Source of the DNA: Solibacillus isronensis
Lineage (GTDB): Bacteria > Bacillota > Bacilli > Bacillales_A > Planococcaceae
Direction of reading: 5' to 3'
NCBI RefSeq assembly: GCF_023715405.1
Contig: NZ_JAMBOC010000002.1
Coordinates: 248,001-312,000, forward strand
DNA length: 64,000 nucleotides
The translations under genes and the position numbers were made by a program. Under the pieces are notes generated by a model. That model did not search any database. It was given only the letters and a program-made list of their open reading frames with translations, and had not been told where the DNA came from. This document shows positions 55,473-64,000 of the stretch, piece after piece; position 1 is the first letter of the stretch, and every line of letters starts with the position of its first letter.

Positions 55473-56216
55473 TATGAATATCCTCCTGGATGTAGTAGTT
55501 TTTTTGTTAATAACATGTTCAATTATATTAATTCCGCAATTAATATACAACATTTAATTTTTAAAAAATTGATTATTATTGCAGTATGATGAATTATTAT
55601 AACAAAATTAACGGTATATTTGCATATAATTTAATATTTATTCACTCTATTACTATTTCATTATTGTATTCCCCTCTTCAAAAGGACTCTCGTAACATTA
55701 CATATATTCCCTGTTATCTATAATATATGTTAATTTGATAGGTAATTTTTAACTAAAATAAAAAGACTGCACAAGAGGAACTCCCTCTCATGCAGCCTTG
55801 AATTATTATTTTTAGGTAGAGAACGAATGAAGGATAAAAAGAACCGGTACAGTGATTCTTTTTATCCTAATAAAACTTCATTCTCTATTGCAAAAAAACC
55901 TCAGATGATTTTTTGCAATTGATATTGAAACGTATATTAAAACAGTAAAATGGTGCCCCCTAAAGGACATGATAGTATGGTCTATCTAACTAGCTTTGTA
56001 AAAACACAACATTTACTAATGTACTAATTTTCTACCTATATTTCAAGTAGGAAATGTGCTTTTTTAAAAAGAAATTTTATTTTTTAGGTGAAGAGCGTTT
56101 AAATTAGATGAGTTTCGGAAACTTATAGTGTAGCGTCAAAATTAAACTGTAGAAAAATGGAAGAGAAAGATTATTTTTACTTCATTCTGATCAATAATAA
56201 TCTTTATAAAAGAAAG
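55473..56216. other. Long intergenic region with hairpins, no gene
   Basis: 744 bp, very AT-rich. It holds a terminator-like stem (CTGCA...AGAGG/CCCTCT...TGCAG, 55763-55799). It has a large two-part hairpin at 55818-55886 (AGAGAACGAATGAAG with CTTCATTCTCT; AGGATAAAAAGAA with TTCTTTTTATCCT). A third stem is TTGCAAAAAA/TTTTTTGCAA (55888-55918). These follow one another without a gene and may be a non-autonomous element or a small RNA. No ORF with a ribosome site was seen. Confidence 0.5.
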
Positions 56217-56288
56217 CGCCCTCGGAGGGAATCGAACCCCCAGCCTCAGAACCGGAATCTGAAGTGTTATCCATTACACCACGAGGAC
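56217..56288 (-). tRNA. tRNA-Arg (anticodon CCG)
   Basis: On the minus strand the acceptor GTCCTCG pairs with CGAGGGC. The D-arm contains TGTAATGGATAACA, the anticodon stem TCAGA/TCTGA holds loop TTCCGGT with anticodon CCG (codon CGG), and the T loop is GGTTCGATTCC. 72 nt including the discriminator G. CCA is not encoded. Confidence 0.95.
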
Positions 56289-56368
56289 ATATAAATAAGT
56301 ATATAAGCAACTTTTTTCATTATACAGATGGAACCCCTAATTTTCAACTGTAAAAATCAGAGTTTATA

Positions 56369-56399
56369 TTTGACCATAACTGACTAATACGTGTATGAT
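56369..56399 (+). promoter_or_regulatory. clpP promoter with CtsR operator
   Basis: TTGACC (56370-56375), 18-bp spacer, TATGAT (56394-56399). TTTGACCATAACTGACT (56369-56385) is a CtsR heptad pair (the complement reads AGTCAGT TAT GGTCAAA: one half perfect, the other 5/7) overlapping the -35. So heat-shock control by CtsR is likely. Confidence 0.75.
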
Positions 56400-56475
56400 A
56401 GGTTTACAGCTGAAATATTTGTCATTTTCAGCAAAAGTTATCGAATATAAGCTTTAACAAAGGGAGGATTTTTCA

Positions 56476-57066
56476 ATGAACTTAATTCCTACAGTTATTG
56501 AACAAACAAACCGCGGCGAACGTGCATATGACATTTATTCACGTTTACTTAAAGACCGCATCATTTTATTAGGTAGTGGGATTGACGATAATGTTGCGAA
56601 CTCAATCGTAGCACAGCTATTATTTTTAGAAGCTGAAGATCCAGATAAAGATATCTACCTATACATTAACTCACCAGGCGGCTCTATCACTTCAGGTATG
56701 GCAATCTACGATACGATGAACTTCATCAAACCTGATGTATCAACTATCTGTATCGGTATGGCTGCTTCAATGGGTGCATTCCTGCTTTCTGCTGGTGCAA
56801 AAGGCAAACGTGTTGCATTACCAAACGCAGAAGTAATGATTCACCAACCACTTGGTGGAGCACAAGGTCAAGCAACTGAAATCGAAATCGCTGCAAAACG
56901 TATTTTACACTTACGTGAAAAATTAAACCGTATCATGGCTGAAAACAGTGGCCAAGATTATGAAACGTTAGCGCGCGACACAGATCGTGATAACTTCATG
57001 TCTGCACAGCAAGCATTAGAGTACGGTCTTATCGATAAAATTTACGAGCGTAACCAATTAAAATAA
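56476..57066 (+). CDS. clpP: ATP-dependent Clp protease proteolytic subunit
   Basis: 196 residues. Catalytic Ser in [12 protein letters not shown] near 98, His in [12 protein letters not shown] near 123 and Asp in [12 protein letters not shown] near 172. Forms the ClpXP/ClpCP barrel that removes misfolded and SsrA-tagged proteins, tying in with the ssrA gene in this window. GGGAGG precedes the start. Confidence 0.98.
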   Translation: MNLIPTVIEQTNRGERAYDIYSRLLKDRIILLGSGIDDNVANSIVAQLLFLEAEDPDKDIYLYINSPGGSITSGMAIYDTMNFIKPDVSTICIGMAASMGAFLLSAGAKGKRVALPNAEVMIHQPLGGAQGQATEIEIAAKRILHLREKLNRIMAENSGQDYETLARDTDRDNFMSAQQALEYGLIDKIYERNQLK

Positions 57067-57079
57067 TCGATTCATTCAA

Positions 57080-57109
57080 GCATACAAGATTCGTCTTGTA
57101 TGCTTTTTT
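57080..57109 (+). terminator. Terminator of clpP
   Basis: GCATACAAGA pairs with TCTTGTATGC around TTCG (a stable tetraloop), followed by T6. Confidence 0.9.
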
Positions 57110-57405
57110 GTATTCCAAAAAAATAAGCACAGCCATTCATGTATACTGAACAGCTGTGCTTTTGTCTTGTAAATAAAATTCGTTATCGCATTTTGTTTAA
57201 CGCTTAAATAATATGATTGTCCACGTCCAGGATAAAGCACCAACTCCTTGCACCATTAGGTCCCTCATGCAAAAGTGGTGGATCGTTTACTTTTGCGTCG
57301 GGCCCTCCTAGGCTTGGACTCATACGATGTGAGTCATCGGGGGCATGCCACAAGGATGTGGCGCTTTGCCCACGTGGAGTTGAACGGGCGCTTTAACCTT
57401 TTGTC
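57110..57405 (-). other. GC-rich structured intergenic region
   Basis: Between the convergent clpP and crh genes, about 57215-57395 is much richer in G+C than its surroundings. It holds several stems: GCCACA/TGTGGC, GACTCA/TGAGTC, GCAAAAG/CTTTTGC and the palindrome GGGCCC. It reads as a folded RNA or a repeat of unknown kind. No ORF, T-tract or known riboswitch was recognised. Confidence 0.5.
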
Positions 57406-57663
57406 TTAATCCGCTTTTTCAATTAGAAGTTGAAGTGCGTCGATTGCTTTTTCTTCGTCATGGCCGTCTGCCCATAATGTGACAACTGTGCCTTTTGCAA
57501 CAGCTAGGCTCATAATGCCCATGATCGACTTTGCATTCACTTTTTTCGTACCTTTTTCTAAATAGACATCTGCTTTATAACGATTCGCCTCTTGGACGAA
57601 CAAAGCGGCCTGTCTTGCTTGTAAGCCCGATTTTAACTTTACTTCTACTTGTTTTTCAATCAT
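57406..57663 (-). CDS. crh: Crh, HPr-like catabolite repression protein
   Basis: 85 residues from ATG 57663 (AAAGGGAG upstream). HPr fold with SGLQARQAALFVQEA: Gln replaces the active His15, so it cannot carry PTS phosphate from EI. NAKSIMGIMSLAVAKG keeps Ser46, the HPrK site. That is the mark of Crh, co-repressor for CcpA. It lies downstream of whiA-yvcK-rapZ as in B. subtilis. Confidence 0.93.
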   Translation of the reverse strand: MIEKQVEVKLKSGLQARQAALFVQEANRYKADVYLEKGTKKVNAKSIMGIMSLAVAKGTVVTLWADGHDEEKAIDALQLLIEKAD

Positions 57664-57817
57664 GTTGAAATACTCCCTTTCACAACCGTTCATCGCTTCT
57701 AAGTTTATCTTAACGAAATTGTCCGAAAAGAACAACAATTGGAAACATCTTTTATGAAATCGTTACCAATTTTTTCTTTTAACGCCTCGACGACTTGCTC
57801 CGTACCTTTATGTGAAT

Positions 57818-58759
57818 TTAAATACTCTCTCCACGACGGAGCGCATCCGCGATTTCATCGATTTTGCGCAGACGATGATTGACGCCTGATTTACTGACAA
57901 CGCCAGTTGAAACCATTTCACCGAGCTCTTTTAACGTCACGTCCTGATATTCCACACGAAGACGTGCTATTTCACGCAACTTTTCCGGTAGCTGATCAAG
58001 GCCTACCGCATTATCAATATAGCGGATATTTTCCACTTGCCGCAACGCCGCGCCTATTGTTTTGTTTAAGTTAGCTGTTTCACAGTTTACGATACGATTC
58101 ACACTGTTACGCATATCTCTAATTATCCGTACATCCTCAAACTTTAGCATTGCCTGTACAGCACCGACTAAATTCATAAAATCCGAAATCTTTTCGGCTT
58201 CTTTCAAGTACGTCACAAAGCCTTTTTTACGTTCGATCGTTTTCGCATTTAAATCGTATCGGTTCATGAGCTCTGCCAACGCTTCCCCGTGCTCCTTATA
58301 TAAAGAATAAATCTCCAAATGGTAGGAAGAGGTTTCCGGATTGTTCACCGAGCCTCCCGCCAAAAAGGCACCACGTAAATAAGCACGGCGTTCACTTTCT
58401 TTCGGTATGATTGATTTGGCGATTGTATGATTAAACTCAAATGAATTTGAGACAATTTCTAAATCCGCAAGAATTTCCCGTGCGCCTTCCCGAACACGGC
58501 ATATATACACATTGTTCTTCTTAAGACGCATCTTTTTTCGAACAAGCAACTCAACATTATATGGATAAAGCTTCTTTACAATTGTATAAAGCCGACGTGC
58601 GATAGCCGCATTTTCTGTTTGTACGTCCAAGCTTATTTGACGATTCGCAAAGCTCAACGAACCGTTCATCCGTATAAGGGCAGAGACTTCAGCCTTTAAA
58701 CTACTATCCCCAGCTTCTACTTGCGTCAGTTCTTTCTTTGTTTCAGATGCAAATGACAT
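57818..58759 (-). CDS. whiA: WhiA DNA-binding protein
   Basis: 313 residues. LAGLIDADG-like N-terminal part ([24 protein letters not shown] segment) and C-terminal HTH ([40 protein letters not shown]). In firmicutes it influences cell division and chromosome segregation. It starts 50 bp after yvcK in the nudix-rapZ-yvcK-whiA-crh cluster. The nuclease residues of the ancestor are not expected to be active. Confidence 0.96.
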   Translation of the reverse strand: MSFASETKKELTQVEAGDSSLKAEVSALIRMNGSLSFANRQISLDVQTENAAIARRLYTIVKKLYPYNVELLVRKKMRLKKNNVYICRVREGAREILADLEIVSNSFEFNHTIAKSIIPKESERRAYLRGAFLAGGSVNNPETSSYHLEIYSLYKEHGEALAELMNRYDLNAKTIERKKGFVTYLKEAEKISDFMNLVGAVQAMLKFEDVRIIRDMRNSVNRIVNCETANLNKTIGAALRQVENIRYIDNAVGLDQLPEKLREIARLRVEYQDVTLKELGEMVSTGVVSKSGVNHRLRKIDEIADALRRGESI

Positions 58760-58809
58760 GGATTCGCTCCCCCTTTCCTAGCAACCTATGTAGTGTTTCT
58801 TCAATACTA

Positions 58810-59787
58810 CTATTCTTGCATCGTTTGTTTTTTCTGTAATGTATATTCACAAAGCCATTCAGCGAGATTTACCGCATCATGACGTACTGTTCCATTTTCA
58901 ATAAGCGCAATCTCTTTAGGAATAATATTGATGCCCATTTCTTGCAGTCTTTCAATATCAAACTTTACAGGTTCGGCATTTTCTTCAAGATAGTTTTCGT
59001 AAATCGAAGGAGGCAGCTCCTTTTCATTGATCAGTACCGATTGAATAAATGCTTCTCCGACATGCTCATGGATTGCTTCAATATGTTTTGAAGCAGTAAA
59101 GTTTCTCGTTTCACCTTGCTGTGTCATTAAATTCGCAATGTAAATTTTTTCACCTTTCGCACGAATAACTGCCTGCCCGATTCCTTTAACTAACAAATTC
59201 GGAATGATGCTCGTATAAAGGCTGCCAGGTCCAATCAAAATAAAATCTGCCCGTTCAATCGCATGAACTGCAGCAGGTAAAGGTTTGAGATTACTAGGCT
59301 CCAAGTAGACCCGTTTAATCGGTGCATGGCCTGATGGAATTTTCGACTCACCTATAATGTCAGACCCATCCGCTAATTCGGCATGTAATGTAACCTTTTT
59401 ATTCGCTGCTGGAATGACCTTTCCGTGCACATTCAGTACTTTGCTCATTTCAGCAATCGCATGGTTAAAATCACCTGTAATTTCCGTTAAAGCCGTCAAC
59501 ATTAAATTTCCGAGCGAATGACCGTCTAAATCGTTTGATTGGGAAAAGCGATATTGAAACATTTGCTCCACTAACGGCTCTACGTCTGAAAGTGCGGCAA
59601 TTACATTTCGCACATCTCCTGGCGGCGGGATATCATAGTCATCCCGCAAACGCCCAGAAGAGCCACCGTCATCTGCAACCGTAACGATGGCCGTTATATC
59701 AAAAGGATGTTGCTTTAAACCGCGCAAAATTGTAGAAAGGCCTGTCCCCCCGCCAATTACGACGATTCTTGTTCTCTTTTTTTTCAT
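58810..59787 (-). CDS. yvcK: YvcK/gluconeogenesis factor family protein
   Basis: 325 residues from ATG 59787 (GGAAGG upstream). Rossmann-type VVIGGGTGLSTILRGLKQHP and TVADDGGSSGRLRDDYDIPP, with DVRNVIAALSD and LIGPGSLYTSIIPNLLV. The family is related to CofD, binds UDP-sugars and is needed for growth on gluconeogenic carbon and for cell shape. It starts 4 bp after the rapZ stop. Confidence 0.96.
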   Translation of the reverse strand: MKKKRTRIVVIGGGTGLSTILRGLKQHPFDITAIVTVADDGGSSGRLRDDYDIPPPGDVRNVIAALSDVEPLVEQMFQYRFSQSNDLDGHSLGNLMLTALTEITGDFNHAIAEMSKVLNVHGKVIPAANKKVTLHAELADGSDIIGESKIPSGHAPIKRVYLEPSNLKPLPAAVHAIERADFILIGPGSLYTSIIPNLLVKGIGQAVIRAKGEKIYIANLMTQQGETRNFTASKHIEAIHEHVGEAFIQSVLINEKELPPSIYENYLEENAEPVKFDIERLQEMGINIIPKEIALIENGTVRHDAVNLAEWLCEYTLQKKQTMQE

Positions 59788-59791
59788 TTCA

Positions 59792-60673
59792 TCAATCCTT
59801 CCTATGATTGATATCTCTATGTGTAACGATGACTTGATCATTTTTTGCCAATAGCTTCCCGAAGTATTCAGCAAGTGTAACGGAGCGATGTTGCCCGCCC
59901 GTACAGCCGAAAGCGATGACAAGCTGTGATTTGCCTTCATTACGGTAATGGGGAATCATGAAAGTGAACAAGTCAGTCAGTTTGGCAATTAACTGTTGTG
60001 TTTCTTCCGTTGCCAGTACGTAAGAGGATACTTCTGTTTGCAGGCCTGTTTTATGCCGCAATTCTTCCACATAGTAAGGATTTTTTAAAAAGCGGACATC
60101 GAATACTAAATCGGCATCAATCGGCAGCCCATGCTTAAATCCAAATGACATAATGTTTAGTGAAAACGTAGGACTGCTCATATTGCTGAATTCCTGGGCG
60201 ATACGTTCACGTAATTCGCGTGGCTTTAACTTGGAAGTATTGACGATTGATTTGGCGCGCCCTTTTACTTCAGAGAGCAATTCGCGCTCCAATTGAATCC
60301 CTTCCAGCGGTAATCCCTGAGGTGCAAGCGGATGTGATCGACGTGATTCTTTATAGCGGCGAACTAATGTGGCATCATCGGATTCTAAAAATAAAATACG
60401 GAGTAAAATATCTTCTTCGTCCAGTAGTGCGTCGAGCGATTCGATCAATGAGCCAAAAAATTCTCTCCCACGTAAATCCATGACAACAGCCATGCGTGAA
60501 ATCTTTTTTTCGGAACCCTTCATTAGCGCTAAAAAAGTAGTTAAAAGCTCCGGAGGTAAATTATCTACACAGTAATAACCTAAATCCTCAAAACTTTGAA
60601 CGGCTACCGTTTTGCCCGCCCCTGACATTCCTGTAATAATAACTAACTCATGTGTATAGCTCGAACTAGCCAC
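59792..60673 (-). CDS. rapZ: RapZ/YvcJ family P-loop protein
   Basis: 293 residues. Walker [31 protein letters not shown], and C-terminal [20 protein letters not shown]. YvcJ hydrolyses GTP/ATP in B. subtilis; E. coli RapZ steers decay of a small RNA, but no GlmZ partner is expected in firmicutes. It follows the Nudix gene by 14 bp. Confidence 0.95.
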   Translation of the reverse strand: MASSSYTHELVIITGMSGAGKTVAVQSFEDLGYYCVDNLPPELLTTFLALMKGSEKKISRMAVVMDLRGREFFGSLIESLDALLDEEDILLRILFLESDDATLVRRYKESRRSHPLAPQGLPLEGIQLERELLSEVKGRAKSIVNTSKLKPRELRERIAQEFSNMSSPTFSLNIMSFGFKHGLPIDADLVFDVRFLKNPYYVEELRHKTGLQTEVSSYVLATEETQQLIAKLTDLFTFMIPHYRNEGKSQLVIAFGCTGGQHRSVTLAEYFGKLLAKNDQVIVTHRDINHRKD

Positions 60674-60687
60674 TTATTTCATCTCCT

Positions 60688-61158
60688 CTAGTTTTGTTCC
60701 GTCGAGTTTTGAATTTTTTCACTAATTAGCTCAAAATCCTCTGTATATTCAAATGTACCATATTGCGTACCTTTATTTAATGCTGCAAATAATAAATTCG
60801 TACGGTCACCTGCTGCCATCGGAAGATCCTTTAAACGATCAATTTCATACCAGCTCAAAATGCCTTCCCGTGTTTCGACAAATGGTGTACCTTCAACATC
60901 TTTTGCAATAAATGTGTACAGCATCCACTCATCGACGACTGTATCTCCATTTTTTATAACCATTGTATATACGCCTTTTAAATGAACGTCTTTTGGTGTT
61001 AGATTTGTCTCTTCCTGGAATTCGCGTATAGCGGAGTCATAGATGGACTCTCCTGGCTCCATCTTCCCACCCGGTGCCACAAACCAGCCTCTTCTCGGCT
61101 TTTGTAACAATAATACTTGACCATCTTTAATAGCGAGTAAATTTGTAATACGTTGCAT
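60688..61158 (-). CDS. Nudix hydrolase (YvcI-like)
   Basis: 156 residues from ATG 61158 (GAGGTG 6 nt upstream). The Nudix box is APGGKMEPGESIYDSAIREF, QEETNL (residues 28-53), with all Glu ligands present. It likely hydrolyses a nucleotide diphosphate, perhaps oxidised dNTPs. First gene of the rapZ-yvcK-whiA-crh run. Confidence 0.92.
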   Translation of the reverse strand: MQRITNLLAIKDGQVLLLQKPRRGWFVAPGGKMEPGESIYDSAIREFQEETNLTPKDVHLKGVYTMVIKNGDTVVDEWMLYTFIAKDVEGTPFVETREGILSWYEIDRLKDLPMAAGDRTNLLFAALNKGTQYGTFEYTEDFELISEKIQNSTEQN

Positions 61159-61353
61159 ACACAACACCTCAACTTTTTCATTTAATGGATAAGTGAAAAA
61201 AATATTTCACGGATTCCACATAAGTAAAGACACAATTTCGCTATGTGAAGCCAATTGTGTTTTTCTAAAGCTTATTTCTATTATACCTTGTCCTATGCAT
61301 TCAGTAAAAGCAAGCGTTTCATTTATAATGTCAACACCTATGCCGGAAAGTCA

Positions 61354-61397
61354 CAAAAAAAGAGGTTGCTTCAGCGTAAACCGCTTGAAACAACCTT
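61354..61397 (-). terminator. Terminator of trxB
   Basis: On the minus strand AGGTTGTTTCAAGCG pairs with CGCTGAAGCAACCT (one bulge), followed by T7. The 326 bp between trxB and the Nudix gene also hold an ACACAATT/AATTGTGT stem near 61233-61262; no gene. Confidence 0.85.
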
Positions 61398-61484
61398 AGG
61401 ATAAAAATATAAGGGGGTTAAAACAAATTCCACTTTTAGTATACCCTTATTTTGTAACGATATGATTACATTTATGTTAAAGAA

Positions 61485-62465
<981 letters not shown>

Positions 62466-62505
62466 TTATCGTATAAGATTGCTTGGGTAAATACAAATAT
62501 ACTGC

Positions 62506-64000
62506 CTATTCAAAGTCCGATGGTACAAATTCATATAATTCATCATTGTATTTCGATAATGTTGCAGTCGAAATATTATATTTACCCGCAACTGCTTTTT
62601 TCGTCACTTTGTTTTCCAGTGCCGTATGGAACGAATATTCAACAGCAGCAGCAAGCGCCGCGCGATTTTTAAACGAATAGCCTTGTTGGAATGCAATTTC
62701 CCCAAGTGCAAACCATGTACTTAACACTTGCGCCACTTCCAATGAAATCGAATCATTCGTTTCTGTAATCAGTTCAGCAACTTCCATAAAACGCAGGAAT
62801 TGCTGCTCTTCCTTGCTGCCGTTACTGAAATCATAGTCCAGTGCATACGCCATGCAAAGCTTTTCAATAGCCGTAAAATCCGAGACATTTATAAGAGAAG
62901 GGTGTGCAACAATCTCTTGTTTATGTGCAGACCGCTTCAATAAAAACATGCCAAATAATCGGCTTGACAGATGCTCATCTGTTAGTTGACGAATGATGAA
63001 ATCACGATGATTCTCCGCGGAATTCCGTAAAATAGAGCCTTCACCCTTTGCCCACGGTTCCATTCCTTCTTTTGATGGATCCAACTGAATGAGCATTTTC
63101 CATGATTCTTTTGCAATTGATTCATGTCCTGAGAAGTAGGCTGACTGGGCAAGCCAGAAATAAAAGCCAGGCTCTCCGTCATAGCCTTTTTTACTCATAG
63201 AACGCAGCCATTTATAGGCCTCTTCATATTGCCCGATTAACGCAAATGTTGCACCGAGCTTATAACGGTTTTCCCAATCGAACGGTTGGATTTTCTTCAA
63301 TAAACCGACCAGTTCGTTCAGCTCTTCACTGCTCTTTTCGTAATACGCAAATACGGCCAAGTTGCAAAGTGCATGAAGATTGCCTTTGTTTTCACGCAGC
63401 ACTCGATATAAAAGTGCGCGTGCCTGTTCCGCATCTCCGACATAAAAATAAGCTAACGCCAGATTATTATAGGCATTCCATAGGTCTGGATACTCTTCAA
63501 TGAGCTGCTCCAGCATTTCGATTGCCGTCTTAAAATCTCCCTGCTCCATATGGCGGCGGGCCTTTTCTTGTGCCACATGCTTCGCTCCATCAAATTCGTC
63601 CATGTCATCCATTTCTTCGCCAACATAGTCGACAAACTCCAATATTTCAGAGGCGTCTTCCGTATATGCGCCATTAGGTTCCATTTCTAAATATTGTGCT
63701 GCGTATTTTTGGGCATCAGCAATGTGACCGATACAGCCCGACACTTCCGCCAGCATGAAAATGATTTCAGATTCATTCGGCTCTAAACTATAGGCTGTGT
63801 GAATTAACTCATATGCATGCTCAAAATTTTGCAGTTCCATTTCAAGTATCCCGTACTGTAGTAACACATGCGCATCATCCGGACTTAAATCCGCCGCGCG
63901 CTTAATAAATTTATATGCTTTATCCATTTCGTCTCGTTCTATTGCCTTTAAAGCTTTCTTGTAATAATAATCACCATTCGGAACAAACGACACGACATTA
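62506..64000 (-). CDS. TPR-repeat protein (YvcD-like), 5' end cut by the window
   Basis: At least 495 residues. The frame is open to the window edge past the GTG at 63993 (reading ...NVVSFVPNG), so the true start is probably outside. TPR units are visible: DYYYKKALKAIERDEMDKAY, FKTAIEMLEQLIEEYPDLWN, NNLALAYFYVGDAEQARALL and further on. The C-terminus has a HTH-like end (VAGKYNISTATLSKYNDELY), so it may bind DNA or a partner. It is upstream of trxB as yvcD is in B. subtilis. Function unknown. Confidence 0.85.
   Translation of the reverse strand, partial: NVVSFVPNGDYYYKKALKAIERDEMDKAYKFIKRAADLSPDDAHVLLQYGILEMELQNFEHAYELIHTAYSLEPNESEIIFMLAEVSGCIGHIADAQKYAAQYLEMEPNGAYTEDASEILEFVDYVGEEMDDMDEFDGAKHVAQEKARRHMEQGDFKTAIEMLEQLIEEYPDLWNAYNNLALAYFYVGDAEQARALLYRVLRENKGNLHALCNLAVFAYYEKSSEELNELVGLLKKIQPFDWENRYKLGATFALIGQYEEAYKWLRSMSKKGYDGEPGFYFWLAQSAYFSGHESIAKESWKMLIQLDPSKEGMEPWAKGEGSILRNSAENHRDFIIRQLTDEHLSSRLFGMFLLKRSAHKQEIVAHPSLINVSDFTAIEKLCMAYALDYDFSNGSKEEQQFLRFMEVAELITETNDSISLEVAQVLSTWFALGEIAFQQGYSFKNRAALAAAVEYSFHTALENKVTKKAVAGKYNISTATLSKYNDELYEFVPSDFE

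Overview
The window looks like chromosome from a spore-forming, moderately AT-rich Firmicute. The best fit is Planococcaceae (Solibacillus, Lysinibacillus or a close relative). Reasons: gene order follows Bacillus subtilis in several blocks (secG-est-rnr-smpB-ssrA; cggR-gap-pgk-tpiA-gpmI-eno; nudix-rapZ-yvcK-whiA-crh), there is a CotF-type spore protein, and promoters and ribosome sites are of Bacillus type. The genus call is inference from style and synteny, not from a database match.

Layout. (1) 1-4422 is an accessory, partly decayed region: the 5' part of a defence-type reverse transcriptase with a hairpin just upstream, a probable type I toxin-antitoxin cassette, a small Cys-rich protein, a broken EVE-HNH nuclease gene, CoiA and IS21 transposase remnants, and a secreted repeat protein. 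(2) 4423-11243 is a 6.8-kb integrated element bounded by a 24-bp direct repeat of the 3' end of the tmRNA gene. It carries a tyrosine integrase, an excisionase-like protein, two regulators and one large cargo gene, an 881-residue HD-domain plus GHKL/Hsp90-like ATPase protein that I regard as a candidate anti-phage effector. (3) 11222-16740 is the ssrA, smpB, rnr, est, secG block (trans-translation, RNA decay, secretion). (4) 16787-21208 is a Fur-box-controlled iron-type ABC transporter divergent from two paired proteins of unknown function. (5) 21213-25991 holds small lipoproteins, a ferritin-like protein, and a multidrug exporter with its TetR regulator, for which two matching operator sites are visible. 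(6) 26284-33774 is the glycolytic operon with a clear CggR operator and promoter. (7) 33823-39187 has glutaredoxin-like, TPM/LemA, CotF-like, Rgg-like and small unknown genes. (8) 39207-51833 encodes a reductive pyrimidine degradation pathway: permease, PreA, PreT, dihydropyrimidinase, malonate-semialdehyde dehydrogenase, beta-alanine aminotransferase, PucR regulator and ureidopropionase-type hydrolase. (9) 51924-55472 has a mini phospholipase A2-like protein and a polar amino-acid ABC transporter with two paralogous binding proteins. (10) 56217-64000 has tRNA-Arg, clpP with a CtsR site, crh, whiA, yvcK, rapZ, a Nudix gene, trxB and a TPR protein.

The most unusual signal is not a gene. Three intergenic regions (26110-26217, 34118-34225, 45418-45849) carry arrays of the short word TCTAATA, usually within TGTTCTAATA, repeated at 19-21 bp, that is, about every two turns of the DNA helix. 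The sequence between the words is not conserved. The largest array has 13 exact and 3 near copies in blocks separated by 72-73 bp. All three lie just downstream of a minus-strand terminator. The phasing suggests a protein that binds along one face of DNA, or a structural or chromosome-organising element. I know of no named family that matches.
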